Below, in pieces: positions 1 through 14,981 of a stretch of 64,000 nucleotides of DNA. The notes beneath the pieces were generated by a model that saw only the letters and a list, made by a program, of their open reading frames with translations, did not search any database and was not told where the DNA came from. This DNA comes from Cladorhizidae sp. MBARI D1340-BT2 (Eukaryota; Porifera; Demospongiae; Poecilosclerida; Cladorhizidae): contig JAQNBH010000011.1 in NCBI GenBank assembly GCA_028752905.1, forward strand, positions 248,001-312,000, written 5' to 3'. How positions within the stretch are numbered: the first letter of the stretch is position 1; every line of letters begins with the position of its first letter. A program made the position numbers and the translations under genes.

Positions 1-1111
1 TGATGCTGGCTAGATACCCACGTGATACTGGCTATATACCCATGTGATGCTGGATAGCTACTCATGTGATGCTGGATACCCACCCACTTGATGCTGGATA
101 GCTGATGCTGGATAGCTACCCACGTGATGCTGGAAAGCTACCCAGGTGATGCTGGATAACTACCCACGTGATGCTAGATTGATACCGACTGATGCTGGAT
201 GGCTATCCATGTGATGCTGGAGAGATACCCACATGATACTGGAGAGCTACCCATGTTATTCTGGCTAGATACCCATGTGCTGCTAGATATCTACCAACAT
301 GATGCTGGATAGCTACCCACGTGGTGCTGGCAAAACACGCACGTGATGCTGTCTACCTACCCATGTGATGCTGGAGAGCTACCCACGTGATGCTGGATAG
401 CAAGATACCCACGTGTTGTTGGATAGCTACCCATGTGATACTGGATAGCCACCCACGTGATGCTGGATAGCCACCCACGTGATGCCGGATAGCCAACCAC
501 GTGATGCTTGATAGCTACCCATGTGATACTGGATAGCTACCAAAGTGATGCTGGATACCCACCCACGTGATGCTGTATACACACCCACTTGATGCTGAAT
601 AACTACCCTGTGATGCTGGAGAGCTAGATACCCATGTGATGCTGGATAGCTACCCACGTGTTACTGGATAGCTAACCACGTAATGCTGGCTGGATACCCA
701 CATGATGCTTGATAGCTACTCACGTTATGCTGGAAAGCTACCCACGTGATGCTGGATAACTACCCACGTGATGCAGGAGAGCTACCCACGTGATGCTGGA
801 TAGCTACCCATGTGATGCAGGATAGCCACCCACGTGATGCTGGATAACTACCCACGTGATGCAGGAGAGCTACCCACGTGATGCTGGATAGCTACCCATG
901 TGATGCAGGATAGCCACCCACGTGGTGCTGGATTGCCACCAAAGTGATGCTGGATAACTCCTCATGTGATGCTAGATAGCTAACCACGTGATGCAGGATA
1001 GCCACCCACGTGATGCTGGATAGCTACCCATGTGATGCTAGATAGCTACCTACGTGATGCTAGATAGCTACTCACGTGATGCTGGATAGTTACCGACGTG
1101 ATTCTGGCTAG

Positions 1112-3907
1112 ATACCTACATCACGTGGGTATCTAGCCAGCATCACGTGAGTAGCTATCCAGCATCACGTGGGTAGCCATCCAGTATCAGTGGGTAGCAA
1201 TCTATCATCAGGTGAATAGCTATCCCGAATCACGTGTGTGGCTACACAGCATCACGTTCGTATCTAGCATTGGTAGCTATCCAGCATCACGTGGGTAACT
1301 AGCCAGCATCACATGGATAGTTAGCCAGAATCACGTGGGTGCCTATCCAGCATAACATAGGTAGCTATCTAGCATCACGTGGGTAGCTACCCAACCAGAA
1401 TCAAATGAGTGGCTATCCAGCATCACATAGGTATCTAGCCAGAATCACGTCGGTAGCTATCCAGCATCACGTGGGTAGCTATCTAGCATCACATGGGTAG
1501 CTATCCAGCATCACGTGGGTGGCTATCCTGCATCACATGGGTAGCTCTCCAGCATCACATGGGTGGCTATACAGCATCATGTGGGTAGCTATCCAGCATC
1601 ACGTGGGTAGCTATCGAGCATCACATGAGTAGCTATCCAGCATCATATGGGTAGCTATCAAGGATCACATTGATATCTAGACAGCATCACGTGGGTATCT
1701 ATCCAGCATCATGTGGGTAGCAATCCAGCATCACGTGGGTAGCTATACAGCATCACGTGGGTAGCTATACAGCATCACGTGTGCAGATATCCAGCATCAC
1801 GTGGGTGGCTATCCTGCATCACATGGGTAGCTATCCAGCATCACGTGGGTAGCTCTCCTGCATCACGTGGGTAGTTATCCAGCATCACGTGGGTAGCTTT
1901 CCAGCATAACGTGAGTAGCTATCAAGCATCATGTGGGTATCCAGCCAGCATTACGTGGTTAGCTATCCAGTAACACGTGGGTAGCTATCCAGCATCACAT
2001 GGGTATCTAGCTCTCCAGCATCACAGGGTAGTTATTCAGCATCAAGTGGGTGTGTATACAGCATCACGTGGGTGGGTATCCAGCATCACTTTGGTAGCTA
2101 TCCAGTATCACATGGGTAGCTATCAAGCATCACGTGGTTGGCTATCCGGCATCACGTGGGTGGCTATCCAGCATCACGTGGGTGGCTATCCAGTATCACA
2201 TGGGTAGCTATCCAACAACACGTGGGTATCTTGCTATCCAGCATCACGTGGGTAGCTCTCCAGCATCACATGGGTAGGTAGACAGCATCACGTGCGTGTT
2301 TTGCCAGCACCACGTGGGTAGCTATCCAGCATCATGTTGGTAGATATCTAGCAGCACATGGGTATCTAGCCAGAATAACATGGGTAGCTCTCCAGTATCA
2401 TGTGGGTATCTCTCCAGCATCACATGGATAGCCATCCAGCATCAGTCGGTATCAATCTAGCATCACGTGGGTAGTTATCCAGCATCACCTGGGTAGCTTT
2501 CCAGCATCACGTGGGTAGCTATCCAGCATCAGCTATCCAGCATGAAGTGGGTGGGTATCCAGCATCACATGAGTAGCTATCCAGCATCACATGGGTATAT
2601 AGCCAGTATCACGTGGGTATCTAGCCAGCATCATGTGGGTAGCAGGCCAGCATCACGTTGGTATCTAGCATTGCTAGCTATCAAGCATCACGTGGGTATC
2701 TAGCCAGCATCACGTGGATAGTTACCCAGAATCAAGTGGGTGGCTATCCAGCATCACATGGGTAGGTAGCCAGCATGTGGGTAGCTATCTAGCATCACGT
2801 GTGTAGCTATCCAATTAGAATGACGTGAATGGCTACCCAGTAATCATGTAGGTATCTAGCCACGATCACCTGGGTATCTATCCAGCATCACGTGGGTAGC
2901 TATCTAGCATCACATAGGTAGCTATCTAGCATCACTTGGGTAGCTATCCAGCTTCACGTGGGTGGCTATCCAGCACCACATCGGTTGCTACCTGGCATCG
3001 CATGGGTAGCTATCCAGCATCTCATGGGTGGCTATCCAGCATTACGTGGGTGGCTATCTAGCATCACGTGGGTAGTTATCCAGCATCATGTGGGTAGTTA
3101 TCCAGCATTACGTGGGTGGCTATCGAGCATCATGTGGGTAGCTATCCAGCATCAGGTGGGTAGATTTCCAGAATCACGTGTGTGGCTATACAGCATCACG
3201 TTGGTATCTAGCTAGAATCACATTGGTAGCTATCCAGCATCACGTGGGTATCTAGCCAGCATCACATGGAAAGTTACCCAGAATCACATGGGTGCCTATC
3301 CAGCATAACATAGGTAGCTATCTAGCATCACGTGGGTAGCTATCCAACTAGAATCATGTGAGTGGCTATCCAGCATCACATAGGTATCTAGCCAGAATCA
3401 CGTTGGTAGCTATCCAGCATCACATGAGTAGCTATCCAGCATCACGTGGGTAGCTATCCAGCATCACGTGGTTATCTATCTAGCATCACATGAGTAGTTA
3501 TCCAGCATCACTTTGGTGGCAATCCACCACCACGTGGGTGGCCATCCTGCATCACATGGGTAGCTATCCAGCATCACATGGGTAGCTATCCAGCATCACG
3601 TGGGTAGCTATCCAGCATCACATGGGTAGGTAGACAGCATCACGTGCGTGTTTTGCCAGCATCACGTGGATAGCCATCCAGCATCAGTGGGTAGTTATCC
3701 AGCATCACGTGGGTAGCTATCCAGCATCACGTCGGTAGCTTTCCAGAATAACGTGAGTAGCTATCCAGCATCATGTGGGTATCCAGCCAGCATTACATGA
3801 TTAGCTATCCAGTAACACGTGGGTAGCTATCCATCATCACATGGGTATCTAGCTATCCAGCATCACAGGATAGCTATTCAGCATCAAGTGGGTGTGTATA
3901 CAGCATC
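1112..3907 (-). repeat. Inverted block of the E-box satellite
   Basis: From about 1112 to 3907 the satellite reads in the opposite orientation (CCAGCATCACGTGGGTAGC on the plus strand). It returns to the original orientation at a CACGTG at 3907-3912. The stretch 1523-2633 is a near-perfect reverse complement of 1-1111: the 76-residue frames at 427-657 (minus) and 1977-2207 (plus) are identical. Likewise about 3273-3377 mirrors about 3911-4015. The block is therefore a large inverted duplication within the array, not chance unit flipping. Confidence 0.85.
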
Positions 3908-6900
3908 ACGTGCTGGATAGCCACTCACGTGATTCTAGTTGGATAGCTACCCACCACGTGATGCTAGATAGCTACCTATGTTATGCTGGATAGGCACCCA
4001 CGTGATTCTGGGTAACTATCCACATGATGCTGGCTAGATACCCACGTGATGCTGGATAGCTACCAATGTGATTCTAGCTAGATACCAACGTGATGCTGTA
4101 TAGCCACACACGTGATTCTGGAAATCTACCCACCTGATGCTGGATAGCTACCCACATGATGCTGGCTAGATACCTACATGATGCTGGATAGCCACCCACG
4201 TGATTCTGGTTGGATAGCTACACACGTGATGCTAGATAGCTACCCAAGTGATGCCGGCTACCTACCCATGTGATGCTGGATAGCCACCCACTTGATTCTG
4301 GGTAACTATCCACGTGATGCTGGCTAGATACCCACGTGATGCTTGATAGCTAGCAATGCTAGATACCAATTTGATGCTGGATAGCTACCCATGTGGTGCT
4401 GGATAGCCACCCACGTGATGCTGAATAGCTACCCATGTGATACTAGGTAGCTACCCATGTGATGCTGAATAGCTACCCACATGATGCTGGCTAGATACCC
4501 ACGTGATACTGGCTATATACCCATGTGATGCTGGATAGCTACTCATGTGATGCTGGATAGCTACCCACATGATGCTGGATACCCACCCACTTGATTCTGG
4601 ATAGCTGATGCTGGAGAGCTACCCACGTGATGCTGGAGAGCTACCCACGTGATGCTGGATAGCAAGATACCCACGTGTTGTTGGATAGCTACCCATGTGA
4701 TACTGGATAGCTACCAAATTGATGCTGGATACCAACCCACGTGATGCTTGATAGCTACCCATGTGATACTGGATAGCTACCAAAGTGATGCTGGATACCA
4801 ACCCATGTGATGCTGTATACACACCCACTTGATGCTGAATAGCTACCCTGTGATGCTGGATAGCTACTCACGTTATGCTGGAAAGCTAACCATGTGATGC
4901 AGGATAGCCACCCACGTGGTGCTGGATTGCCACCAAAGTGATGCTGGATAACTACTCATGTGATGCTAGATAGCTAACCACGTGATGCTGGATAGCTACC
5001 CACGTGATGCTGGATAGCTGATGCTGGAGAGCTACCCATGTGATGCAGGATAGCTACCCATGTGATGCTAGATAGCTACCTAGACAGCTACTCACGTGAT
5101 GCTGGATAGCTACCGACGTGATTCTGGCGAGATACCTATGTGATGCTGGATAGCCACTCACGTGATTCTAGTTGGATAGCTACCCACGTGATGCTAGATA
5201 GCTACCTATGTTATGCTGGATAGGCACCCACGTGATTCTGGGTAACTATCCAAGTGATGCTGGCTAGATACCCACGTGATGCTGGATAGCTACCAATGTG
5301 ATTCTAGCTAGATACCAACGTGATGCTGTATAGCCACACACGTGATTCTGGAAATCTACCCACCTGATGCTCGATAGCCACCCCGGTGATGATAGATTGC
5401 TACCCACTAATGCTGGATGGCTACCCACGTGATGCTGGAGAGCTACCCATGTGATGCTGGATAGCCACCCATGTGATGCTGGATAGCCACCCACGTTATG
5501 CTGGATAGCTACCAACGTGATACTGGATAGCTCGCCATGTGATGCTGTATAGCTACCCACATGATGCTGGCTAGATACCCACGTGATGCTGGCAATATAC
5601 CCATGTGATGCTGGAGAGCTACCCACATGAAGCTTGATAGCTACCCATGTGATGATGGATAACCACCCACTTGATGCTGCCCACATGATGCTGGATAACT
5701 GCCCACGTGATGCTGAAAAGCTACCCAAGTGATGCTGGATAACTACCTACGTGATGCTAGATTGCTACCCACTAATGCTGGATGGCTACCCACGTGATGC
5801 TGGAGAGCTACCCATGTGATGCTGGATAGCCACCCATGTGATGCTGGATAGCCACCCACGTTATGCTGGATAGCTACCAACGTGATACTGGATAGCTCGC
5901 CATGTGATGCTGTATAGCTACCCACATGATGCTGGCTAGATACCCACGTGATGCTGGCTATATACCCATGTAATGCTGGAGAGCTATCCACATGAAGCTT
6001 GATAGCTACCGATGTGATGATGGATAACCACCCACTTGATGCTGGATAGCTACCCACATGATGCTGGATAACTACCCACGTGATGCTGAAAAGCTACCCA
6101 AGTGATGCTGGATAACTACCTACGTGATGCTAGATTGCTACCCACTGATGCTGGATGGCTATCCACGTGATGCTGGAAAGCTACGCACATGATGCTGGAG
6201 AGCTACCCACATGATTCTGGCCATTTGATGCTAGATAGCTACCCATGTGATGCTGGATAGCCACCCATGTGATGCTGGATAGCTACCCACGTGATGCTAG
6301 ATAGCTACACACGTGACGCTGGCCAGCTACCAATGTGAGGCTGGATAGCTACCCATGTGATGCTGGATAGCCACCAAAATGATGCTGGCTAGACTCTCAT
6401 GTGATGCTGGATAGCCACCCACATGATGCTTGATAGCTACCCACTTGATGCAGGATAGCTACCCATGTGTTGCTGGAATGCTACCCACATCATGCTGGCT
6501 ATATACCTACGTGATACTGGCTGTATACCCATGTGATGCTTTATAGCTACCCACATGATGCTGGATAGCTACTCAAGTGATGCTGGATAGCTACCCACGT
6601 GATACTGGATAGCTACTCATGTGATGCTGGATAGCTACCCACGTGATGCTGGATAGCTACCTACGTGATGCTGGATAGCCACCCACGTGATGCTTGATAG
6701 CTGCCCACGTGATGCTGGCTAGATACCCACATGATGCTGGATAGCCACCATACTGATGCTGGATAGCTAACCACGTGATGCTGGCTTGACACCCACGTGA
6801 TGCTGTATAGACAACCACGTGATGCTGGATAACTACCCACGTGATGCTGGATAGGTACCCATGTGATTATGCTACCCACATGATGCTGGATAGATACCCA

Positions 6901-8399
6901 CGTGATGCTGTCTAGATATCCATGTGATCCATGATAGCTACCCACATGATGCTGGATAGCTACTCATGTGATGCTCGATAGCTACCCACGTGATGCTGTA
7001 TAGCCACCCATGTGATGCTGGAGAGCTACCCATGTGATGCAGGATAGCCACCCACGTGATGCTGGATAGCTACCCATGTGATGCTAGATAGCTACCCATG
7101 TGATGCTGGATAGCTACCGACGTGATTCTGGCTAGATACCTATGTGATGCTGGATAGCCACTCATTTGATTCTGGTTGGGTAGCTACCCACGTGATGCTA
7201 GATAGCTACCTATGTTAAGCTGGATAGGCACCCACGTGATTCTGGCTAACTATCCATGTGATGCTGGCTAGATACCCACGTGATGCTGGATAGCTAACAA
7301 TGCTAGATACCAACGTGATGCTGGATAGCTAGATCCCCACGTGTTAATGGATAGCTAACCACGTAATGCGGGCTAGATACCCACATGATGCTGGATAGCT
7401 ACCCACATGATGCTCGATAGCCACCCATGTGATGATAGATTGCTACCCAATGATACTGGATGGCTACCCACGTAATGCTGTATAGCTACTCATGTGATGC
7501 TGGCTAGATACCCACGTGATGCTGGATAGCAAGACCCACGTGATGTTGGATAGCTACCCACGTGATACTGGCACCCACGTTATGCTGGATAGCCACCCAC
7601 GTGATGCTTGATAGCCACCCACGTGATACTGGATAGCTACCAAAGTGATGCTGGGTACCCACCCACGTGATGCTGGATACCCACCCACTTGATGCTGAAT
7701 AGCTAACCTGTGATGCTGGATAGCTAGATCCCCACGTGTTACTGGATAGCTAACCACGTAATGCGGGCTAGATACCCACGTTATGCTGGAAAGCTACCCA
7801 CGTGATGCTAGATAGATACTCACGTGATTTTGGCTAGCAACCAATGTGATGCTGGATAGCCACCCACGTAATGCTGGATAACTACCCACTGATGCTGGAT
7901 GGCTATCCACGTGATGCTGGAGAGCTACCCACATGATACTGGAGAGCTACCCATGTGATTCTGGCTAGATACCCATGTGATGCTAGATAGCTACCAACAT
8001 GATGCTGGATAGCCACCCACGTGATGCTGGATATCTACCCACATGATGCTGGCAAAACAAGCACGTGATGCTGTCTACCTACCCATGTGATGCTGGATAG
8101 CTACCCCGTGATGCTGGATAGCAAGATACCCACGTATTGTTGGATAGCCACCCACGTGATGCTGGATAGCCACCCACGTGATGCTGGATAGCTACCACGT
8201 GATGCTGGATAGCTACCCACGTGATGCAGGATAGCCACCCACGTGGTGCTGGATTGCCACCAAAGTGATGCTGGATAGCTACTCATGTGATGCTAGATAG
8301 CTAACCACGTGATGCTGGATAGCTACCGACGTGATTCTGGCTAGATACCTATGTGATGCTGGATAGCCACTCATGTGATTCTGGTTGGATAGCTACCCA

Positions 8400-10495
8400 C
8401 GTGATGCTAGATAGCTACCTATGTTATGCTGGATAGGCACCCACGTGATTCTGGCTAACTATCCACGTGATGCTGGCTAGATACCCACGTGATGCTGGAT
8501 AGCTACCAATGTTATTCTAGCTAGATACCAATGTGATGCTGTATAGCCACACACGTGATTCGGGATAGCAACCCACCTGATGCTGGATAGCTAACCACAT
8601 GATGCTCGATAGCCACCCCGGTGATGATAGATTGCTACCCACTGATACTGGATAGCTACCCACGTGATGCTGGAGAGCTACCCATGTGGTGCTGGCTAAA
8701 TACCCACATGATGGTCTCTACCTACCCAAGTGATGCTGGATAGCTACTCACGTGATGCTGGATAGCTACTCACGTGATGCTGGATATCTACCCACATGAT
8801 GCTGGCAAAACAAACACGTGATGCTGTCTACCTACCCATGTGATGCTGGATAGCTACCCACTGATACTGGATGGCCACCCACGTTATGCTGGATAGCCAC
8901 CCACGTGATGCTGGATAGCCACCCACATGATGCTTGATAGCTACCCACGTGATACTGGATAGCTACCAAAGTGATGCTGGATACCCACCCACGTGATGCT
9001 GGATACCCACCCACTTGATGCTGAATAGCTACCTTGTGATGCTGGATAGCTAGATCCCCACATGATGCTGAATAGCTACCCACGTGTTACTGGATAGCTA
9101 ACCATGTAATGCGGGCTCGTTATGCTGGAAAGCTACCCACGTGATGCTGGATATCTACCCACGTGATGCTGGATAACTACCCACATGATAGCCACCCACG
9201 TAATGCTGGATAGCCACCCACGTGATGCTGGATAGCTACCCATGCGATGCCAGATAGCAACCCATGTGGTGCTGGATAGCCACCCACGTGAAGCTGGATA
9301 GCTACCCAAGTGATGCTAGATAGCTACTCATGTGTTGCTAGATAGCTACCCATGTGATGCTGGATAGATACCCACGTGATCCTGGCTAGATACCTACATG
9401 ATACTGGGTAGCCATTCACGTCATTCTAATTGGATAGCTACACACGTGATGCTAGATAGCTACCTGTGTTATGCTGGATAGGCACCCACGTGATTCTGGC
9501 TAACTATCCATGTGATGCTGGCTAGATACCCACGTGATGCTGGATAGCTACCAATGTTATTCTAGCTAGATACCAATGTGATGCTGTATAGCCACACACG
9601 TGATTCGGGATAGCAACCCACCTGATGCTGGATAGCTAACCACATGATGCTCGATAGCCACCCCGGTGATGATAGATTGCTACCCACTGATACTGGATAG
9701 CTACCCACGTGATGCTGGAGAGCTACCCATGTGGTGCTGGCTAAATACCCACATGATGGTCTCTACCTACCCAAGTGATGCTGGATAGCTACTCACGTGA
9801 TGCTGGATAGCTACTCACGTGATGCTGGATATCTACCCACATGATGCTGGCAAAACAAACACGTGATGCTGTCTACCTACCCATGTGATGCTGGATAGCT
9901 ACCCACTGATACTGGATGGCCACCCACGTTATGCTGGATAGCCACCCACGTGATGCTGGATAGCCACCCACATGATGCTTGATAGCTACCCACGTGATAC
10001 TGGATAGCTACCAAAGTGATGCTGGATACCCACCCACGTGATGCTGGATACCCACCCACTTGATGCTGAATAGCTACCCTGTGATGCTGGATAGCTAGAT
10101 CCCCACATGATGCTGAATAGCTACCCACGTGTTACTGGATAGCTAACCATGTAATGCGGGCTCGTTATGCTGGAAAGCTACCCACGTGATGCTGGATAAC
10201 TACCCACGTGATGCTGGATAACTACCCACATGATGCTAGATAGCCACCCACGTAACGCTGGATAGCCACCCACGTGATGCTGGATAGCTACCCATGCGAT
10301 GCCAGATAGCAACCCATGTGGTGCTGGATAGCCACCCACGTGAAGCTGGATAGCTACCCAAGTGATGCTAGATAGCTACCTATGTGTTGCTAGATAGCTA
10401 CCCACGTGATGCTGGATAGATACCCACGTGATCCTGGCTAGATACCTACATGATACTGGGTAGCCATTCACGTCATTCTAATTGGATAGCTACAC
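8400..10495. repeat. Tandem higher-order duplication (~1045 bp) inside the E-box satellite
   Basis: The segment at about 8400-9444 is repeated at about 9445-10495 with an offset of 1045 bp, drifting to about 1051 bp after small indels. Unit-by-unit variants are shared, for example the rare strings CCCCGGTGATGATAG and GCGGGCTCGTTATG. Two 83-residue frames, at 8832-9083 and 9877-10128, differ at about one position. This is a recent duplication of about 47 units. Confidence 0.85.
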
Positions 10496-13400
10496 ACGTG
10501 ATGCTAGATAGCTACCCACATGATGCTGGCTAGATACCTACATGATGCTGGATAGCCACCCACGTGATTCTTGTTGGATAGCTACGCACGTGATGCTAGA
10601 TAGCCACCCAAGTGATGCTGGCTACCTACCCTTGTGATGCTGGCTACCTACCCTTGTGATGCTGGATAGCCACCCACTTGATTCTGGGTAACTATCCACG
10701 TGATGCTGGCTAGATACCCACGTGATGCTTGATAGCTAGAAATGCTAGATACCAACGTGATGCTGGATAGCTACCCACGTGATGCTAGATAACTACACAC
10801 GTGATGCTGGCCTGCTACCCACATGATGCTGGATAGCTACCCATGTGGTGCTGGATAGCCACCCACGTGATGCTGCATAGCTACCCACGTGATGCAGGAT
10901 AGCCACCCACGTGATGCTGGATAACTACCCACGTGATGCTAGATTGCTACCCACTGATGCTAGATAGCTACCAACATGATGCTGGATAGCTACCCACGTG
11001 ATACTGGATAGCTACCAAAGTAATGCTGGATACCCACCCACGTGATGCTGTATACACACCCACTTGATGCTGAATAGCTACCCTGTGATGCTGGATAGCT
11101 AGATACCCATGTGATGCTGGATAGCTACCCACGTGTTACTGGATAGCTAACCACGTAATGCTGGCTGGATACCCACATGATGCTGGATAACTACCCATGT
11201 GATGCTAGATTGCTACCCACTGATGCTGGATGGCTATCCACGTGATGCTGGAGAGCTACCCACGTGATTCTGGATATATACCCATGTGATGCTAGATAGC
11301 TACCCACATAATGCTAGATAGCTACACACATGATTTTGGCCAGCTACCCACGTGATTCTGGATAGATACCCATGTGATACTGGATAGCCACACACGTGAT
11401 GCTGGATAGCTACCCACGTGATTCTGGATAGATACCCATATGATGCCAGATAGCCACCCACGTGGTGCTGGATAGCCACCCAAGTTATGCTGGATAGCTA
11501 CCCATGTGATGCTAGATAGCTACCTACGTGATGCTGGATAGCAACCCACGCGATCCTGGCTAGATACCTACGTGATACTGGATAGCCACCCATGTGATGT
11601 TGGATAACTACCCACGTGATGCTGGATAGCTACCCACGTGGTGCTGGATAACTACCCACGTGATGCTAGATTGCTACCCACTGATGCTGGATGGCTATCC
11701 ACGTGATGCTGGAGAGCTACCCACGTGATGCTGGAGAGCTACCTACGTGATTCTGGCTAGATACTCATGTGATGCTAGATAGCTACCCATGTGATGCTGG
11801 ATAAATACCAACGTGATGCTGGATAACTACCCACATGATGCTAGATAGCTACCCACATGATTTTGGCCAGCTACCAACGTGATGCTGGATAGCTATACCC
11901 ATGTGATGCTGGATAGCCACCCACGTGATGCTGGATAGCCTCCCACGTGATGCTGGATAGATACCCATGTGATGTCAGATAGCCACCCACGTGGTGCTGG
12001 ATAGCCACCCACGTGATGCTGGATAGCTACCTATGTGATGCTAGATAGCTACCTACGTGATGCTAGATAGCTACCCACGTGATGCTGGATAGCTATCCAG
12101 GTGATCCTGGCTAGATACCTATGTGATACTGGATAGCCATTCACGTGATTCTGGTTGGATAGCTACCCACATGATGCTGGCTAGATACCTACGTGATGCT
12201 GGATAGCCACCCACGTGATGCTGGAGAGCTACCCATGTGATTCTGGGTAGATACCCACGTGATGCTAGATAGCTACCCACGTGATGCTGGATAGCCACCC
12301 ACGTGATGCTGGATAGCTACCCACTTGATGCTAGATATCTATCCACGTGATGCTAGATAGCTACCCATGTGATGCTGGATAGCTACCCACAGGATGCTGG
12401 CTAAATACCTGTCAACCTACCCACGTGATAGCTACCAATATGCTGCTGGATACCCACCCAAATGATGCTGGATACCCACCCAAATGATGCTGGATACCCA
12501 CCCACTTGATGCTAAATAGCTACCTTGTGATGCTGGATAGCTAGATCCCCACGTGATGCTGGATAGCAACCCACGTGATGCTGGCTAGACACCTACGTTA
12601 TGCTGGATAGACACCCACATGATGCTTTGTAGCCACTCACATGATGCTGGTTAGCTACCCATGTGATCCTGAATTGCTACCCACATGATGCTGGCTAGAT
12701 ACCCACGTGATGCTGGCTATATACCCATGTGATGCTGTATAGTTACCCACATGATGCTGGATAGCTACTCATGTGATGCCGGATAGCCACCCACGTGGTG
12801 CTGGCTAGCCACCCACGGGATGCTGGATAGCCATCGATGTGATGCTGGATAGCTACCCACGTGATGCTGGATAGCCACCCACGTGATGCTTGATAGCTAC
12901 TCACGTGAAGCTGGCTAGATACCCACATGATGCTGGATAAGCACCGTAGTGATACTGGATAGCTAACCACGTGATGCTGGCTGGATACCCACGTGATGCT
13001 GGATAGCCACCCACAAGATGCTAGATAGCTACCCACGTGATACTGGATAGCTACCCATGTGATGCTGGATTGCTACCCACATGATGCTAGCTAGATACCC
13101 ACGTGATGCTGGATAGCCACCCATGTGATGCTGGCTACCTACACATGTGATTCTGTGTAGCCACACACGTGATGCTGGAGAGCTACCCAGGTGATTCTGG
13201 CTAGATACCCACGTGATGCTAGATAGCTACCCACATGATGCTGGCTAGATACCCAGGATAACTACCAATGTGATGCTAGATATCTACCCATGTGATGCTA
13301 GATAGCTACCCTTGTGATGCTGAATAGCTACCCACGTGACGCTGGCTAAATATCCACGTGATTCTGTCTACTTACCCACGTGATGTTGGATAGCTACCCA

Positions 13401-14981
13401 CGTGATGCTGGATAACTACCCATGTGATGTTGTATACCCACCCACGTGATACTGGATAGCCACCCACGTGATACTGGATAGCTACCCATGTGATGCTGGA
13501 TAGCTAGATACCAACATGATGTTAGATAGCTACCCACATGATGCTGGATAGCCACCCACGTGATGCTGGATAGCTACCCACGTGATGCTGGATAGCTACC
13601 CACGTGATGCTGGATAGCTACTCACGTGTTGCTGGATAGCTACCTACATGATGCTGGATAGCTACTCACGTGTTGCTGGATAGCCACCCACGTGATGCTG
13701 GATAGCCACCCACGTGATGCTGGCTAGATAATTACATGATTCTGGGTAGCCACCCATGTGATGCTGGAGAGCTACCCAAGTGATTCTGTCTAGATACCCA
13801 CGTGGTGCTGGATAGCTACCCACGTGATGCTTGATAGGGATGCTGGATAGCTACCAATGTGAAGCTGGATACCCACCCACGTGATACTGGATACCAACCC
13901 GCTTTATGCTGAATACCTACCCATGTGATGCTGGATAGCTAGATACCCAGGTGATGTTGGATAACTACCCACGTGATACTGGATAGTTAACCACGTAATG
14001 CTGGCTGGATACCCATGTGATGCTAGATTGCTACCCACTGATGCTGGATAGCCACCCAAGTGATGCTGGATAGCTACCCACGTGATCCTAGATAGCTACC
14101 CATGTGATGTTGGAAACCCAACCACATGATGTTGATTAGCTATCCACGTCATGCTGGATAGCTAGATACCCACGTGATGCTGGATAGCTACACACGTGAT
14201 AATGGATAGCTAACCACGTGATGCTAGATAGCTAGATACCCACGTGATGCTGGATAGCCACCCACGTGATGCTGGATAGCTACTCACGTGATGCTGGATA
14301 GCTACCCACGTGATGCTGCATAGCCACCCACGTGATGCTGGGTAGCTACCCACGTGATGCTGGATTGCTACCCACATTATGCAGGCTATATACCCACGTG
14401 ATGCTGGCTATATATATGATCCACATGATGCTGGATAGCTACTCACATGTTGCTGGAGAGCTACCCACGTGATTCTGGCTATATACCCACGTGATGCTGT
14501 ATAGCCACCCACATGATGCTGGACAGCTACCCACGTGATGCTAGATATCTACCCACGTGATGCTAGATAGCTACCCATGTGATGCTGGATAGCTACCCAT
14601 GTGATGCTGGCTAAATACCCGCGCGATGCTGTCTACCTACCTACGTGATGCAGAATAGCTACCCACGTAATACTGGATAGCTACCCACGTGATGCTGGAT
14701 AGCCACCCACGTGATGCTGGATAGCCATCCACGTGATGCTCGATAGCTACCCATGTGATGCTGGATTGCTACCCACATGATGCTGGCTAGATACACATGT
14801 GATGCTGGCTATATACTGCTGAATAGCTACCGAGATGATGATGGATAGCTACTCACGTGATGCTGGATAGCTACCCATGTGATGCTAGATAGCTACTCAC
14901 GTGATGCTGGATTGCTACCAATGTGATGCTGGATAGATACCCACACGATATTGGCTAGATACCCACGTGATGCTGGATAGC

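Larger units (their letters stand above)
1..14981. repeat. ~22-bp E-box (CACGTG) satellite array
   Basis: The whole stretch is built from degenerate copies of a unit of about 22 bp, best described by the core CACGTGATGCTGGATAGCTA. By length this is about 680 units, running off the left end of the window. Variants include TAGATACCC for TAGCTACCC, ATTCTGG for ATGCTGG, and CATGTG or CACATG for CACGTG. Copies diverge strongly from each other, so the array is old or poorly homogenised. Short open frames occur on both strands but are just the repeat read in phase (ASRGWLSSITWVAIQHHVG-like peptides), so I call no gene here. The array resumes at 20249 beyond an inserted LTR element. Confidence 0.95.

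Noticed and set aside
1..14981. Short frames of 60-154 codons in the E-box satellite as a gene family
   Set aside because: Peptides are translations of the 22-bp unit (66 bp gives 22 residues in phase), occur on both strands, and have no conserved start or end.
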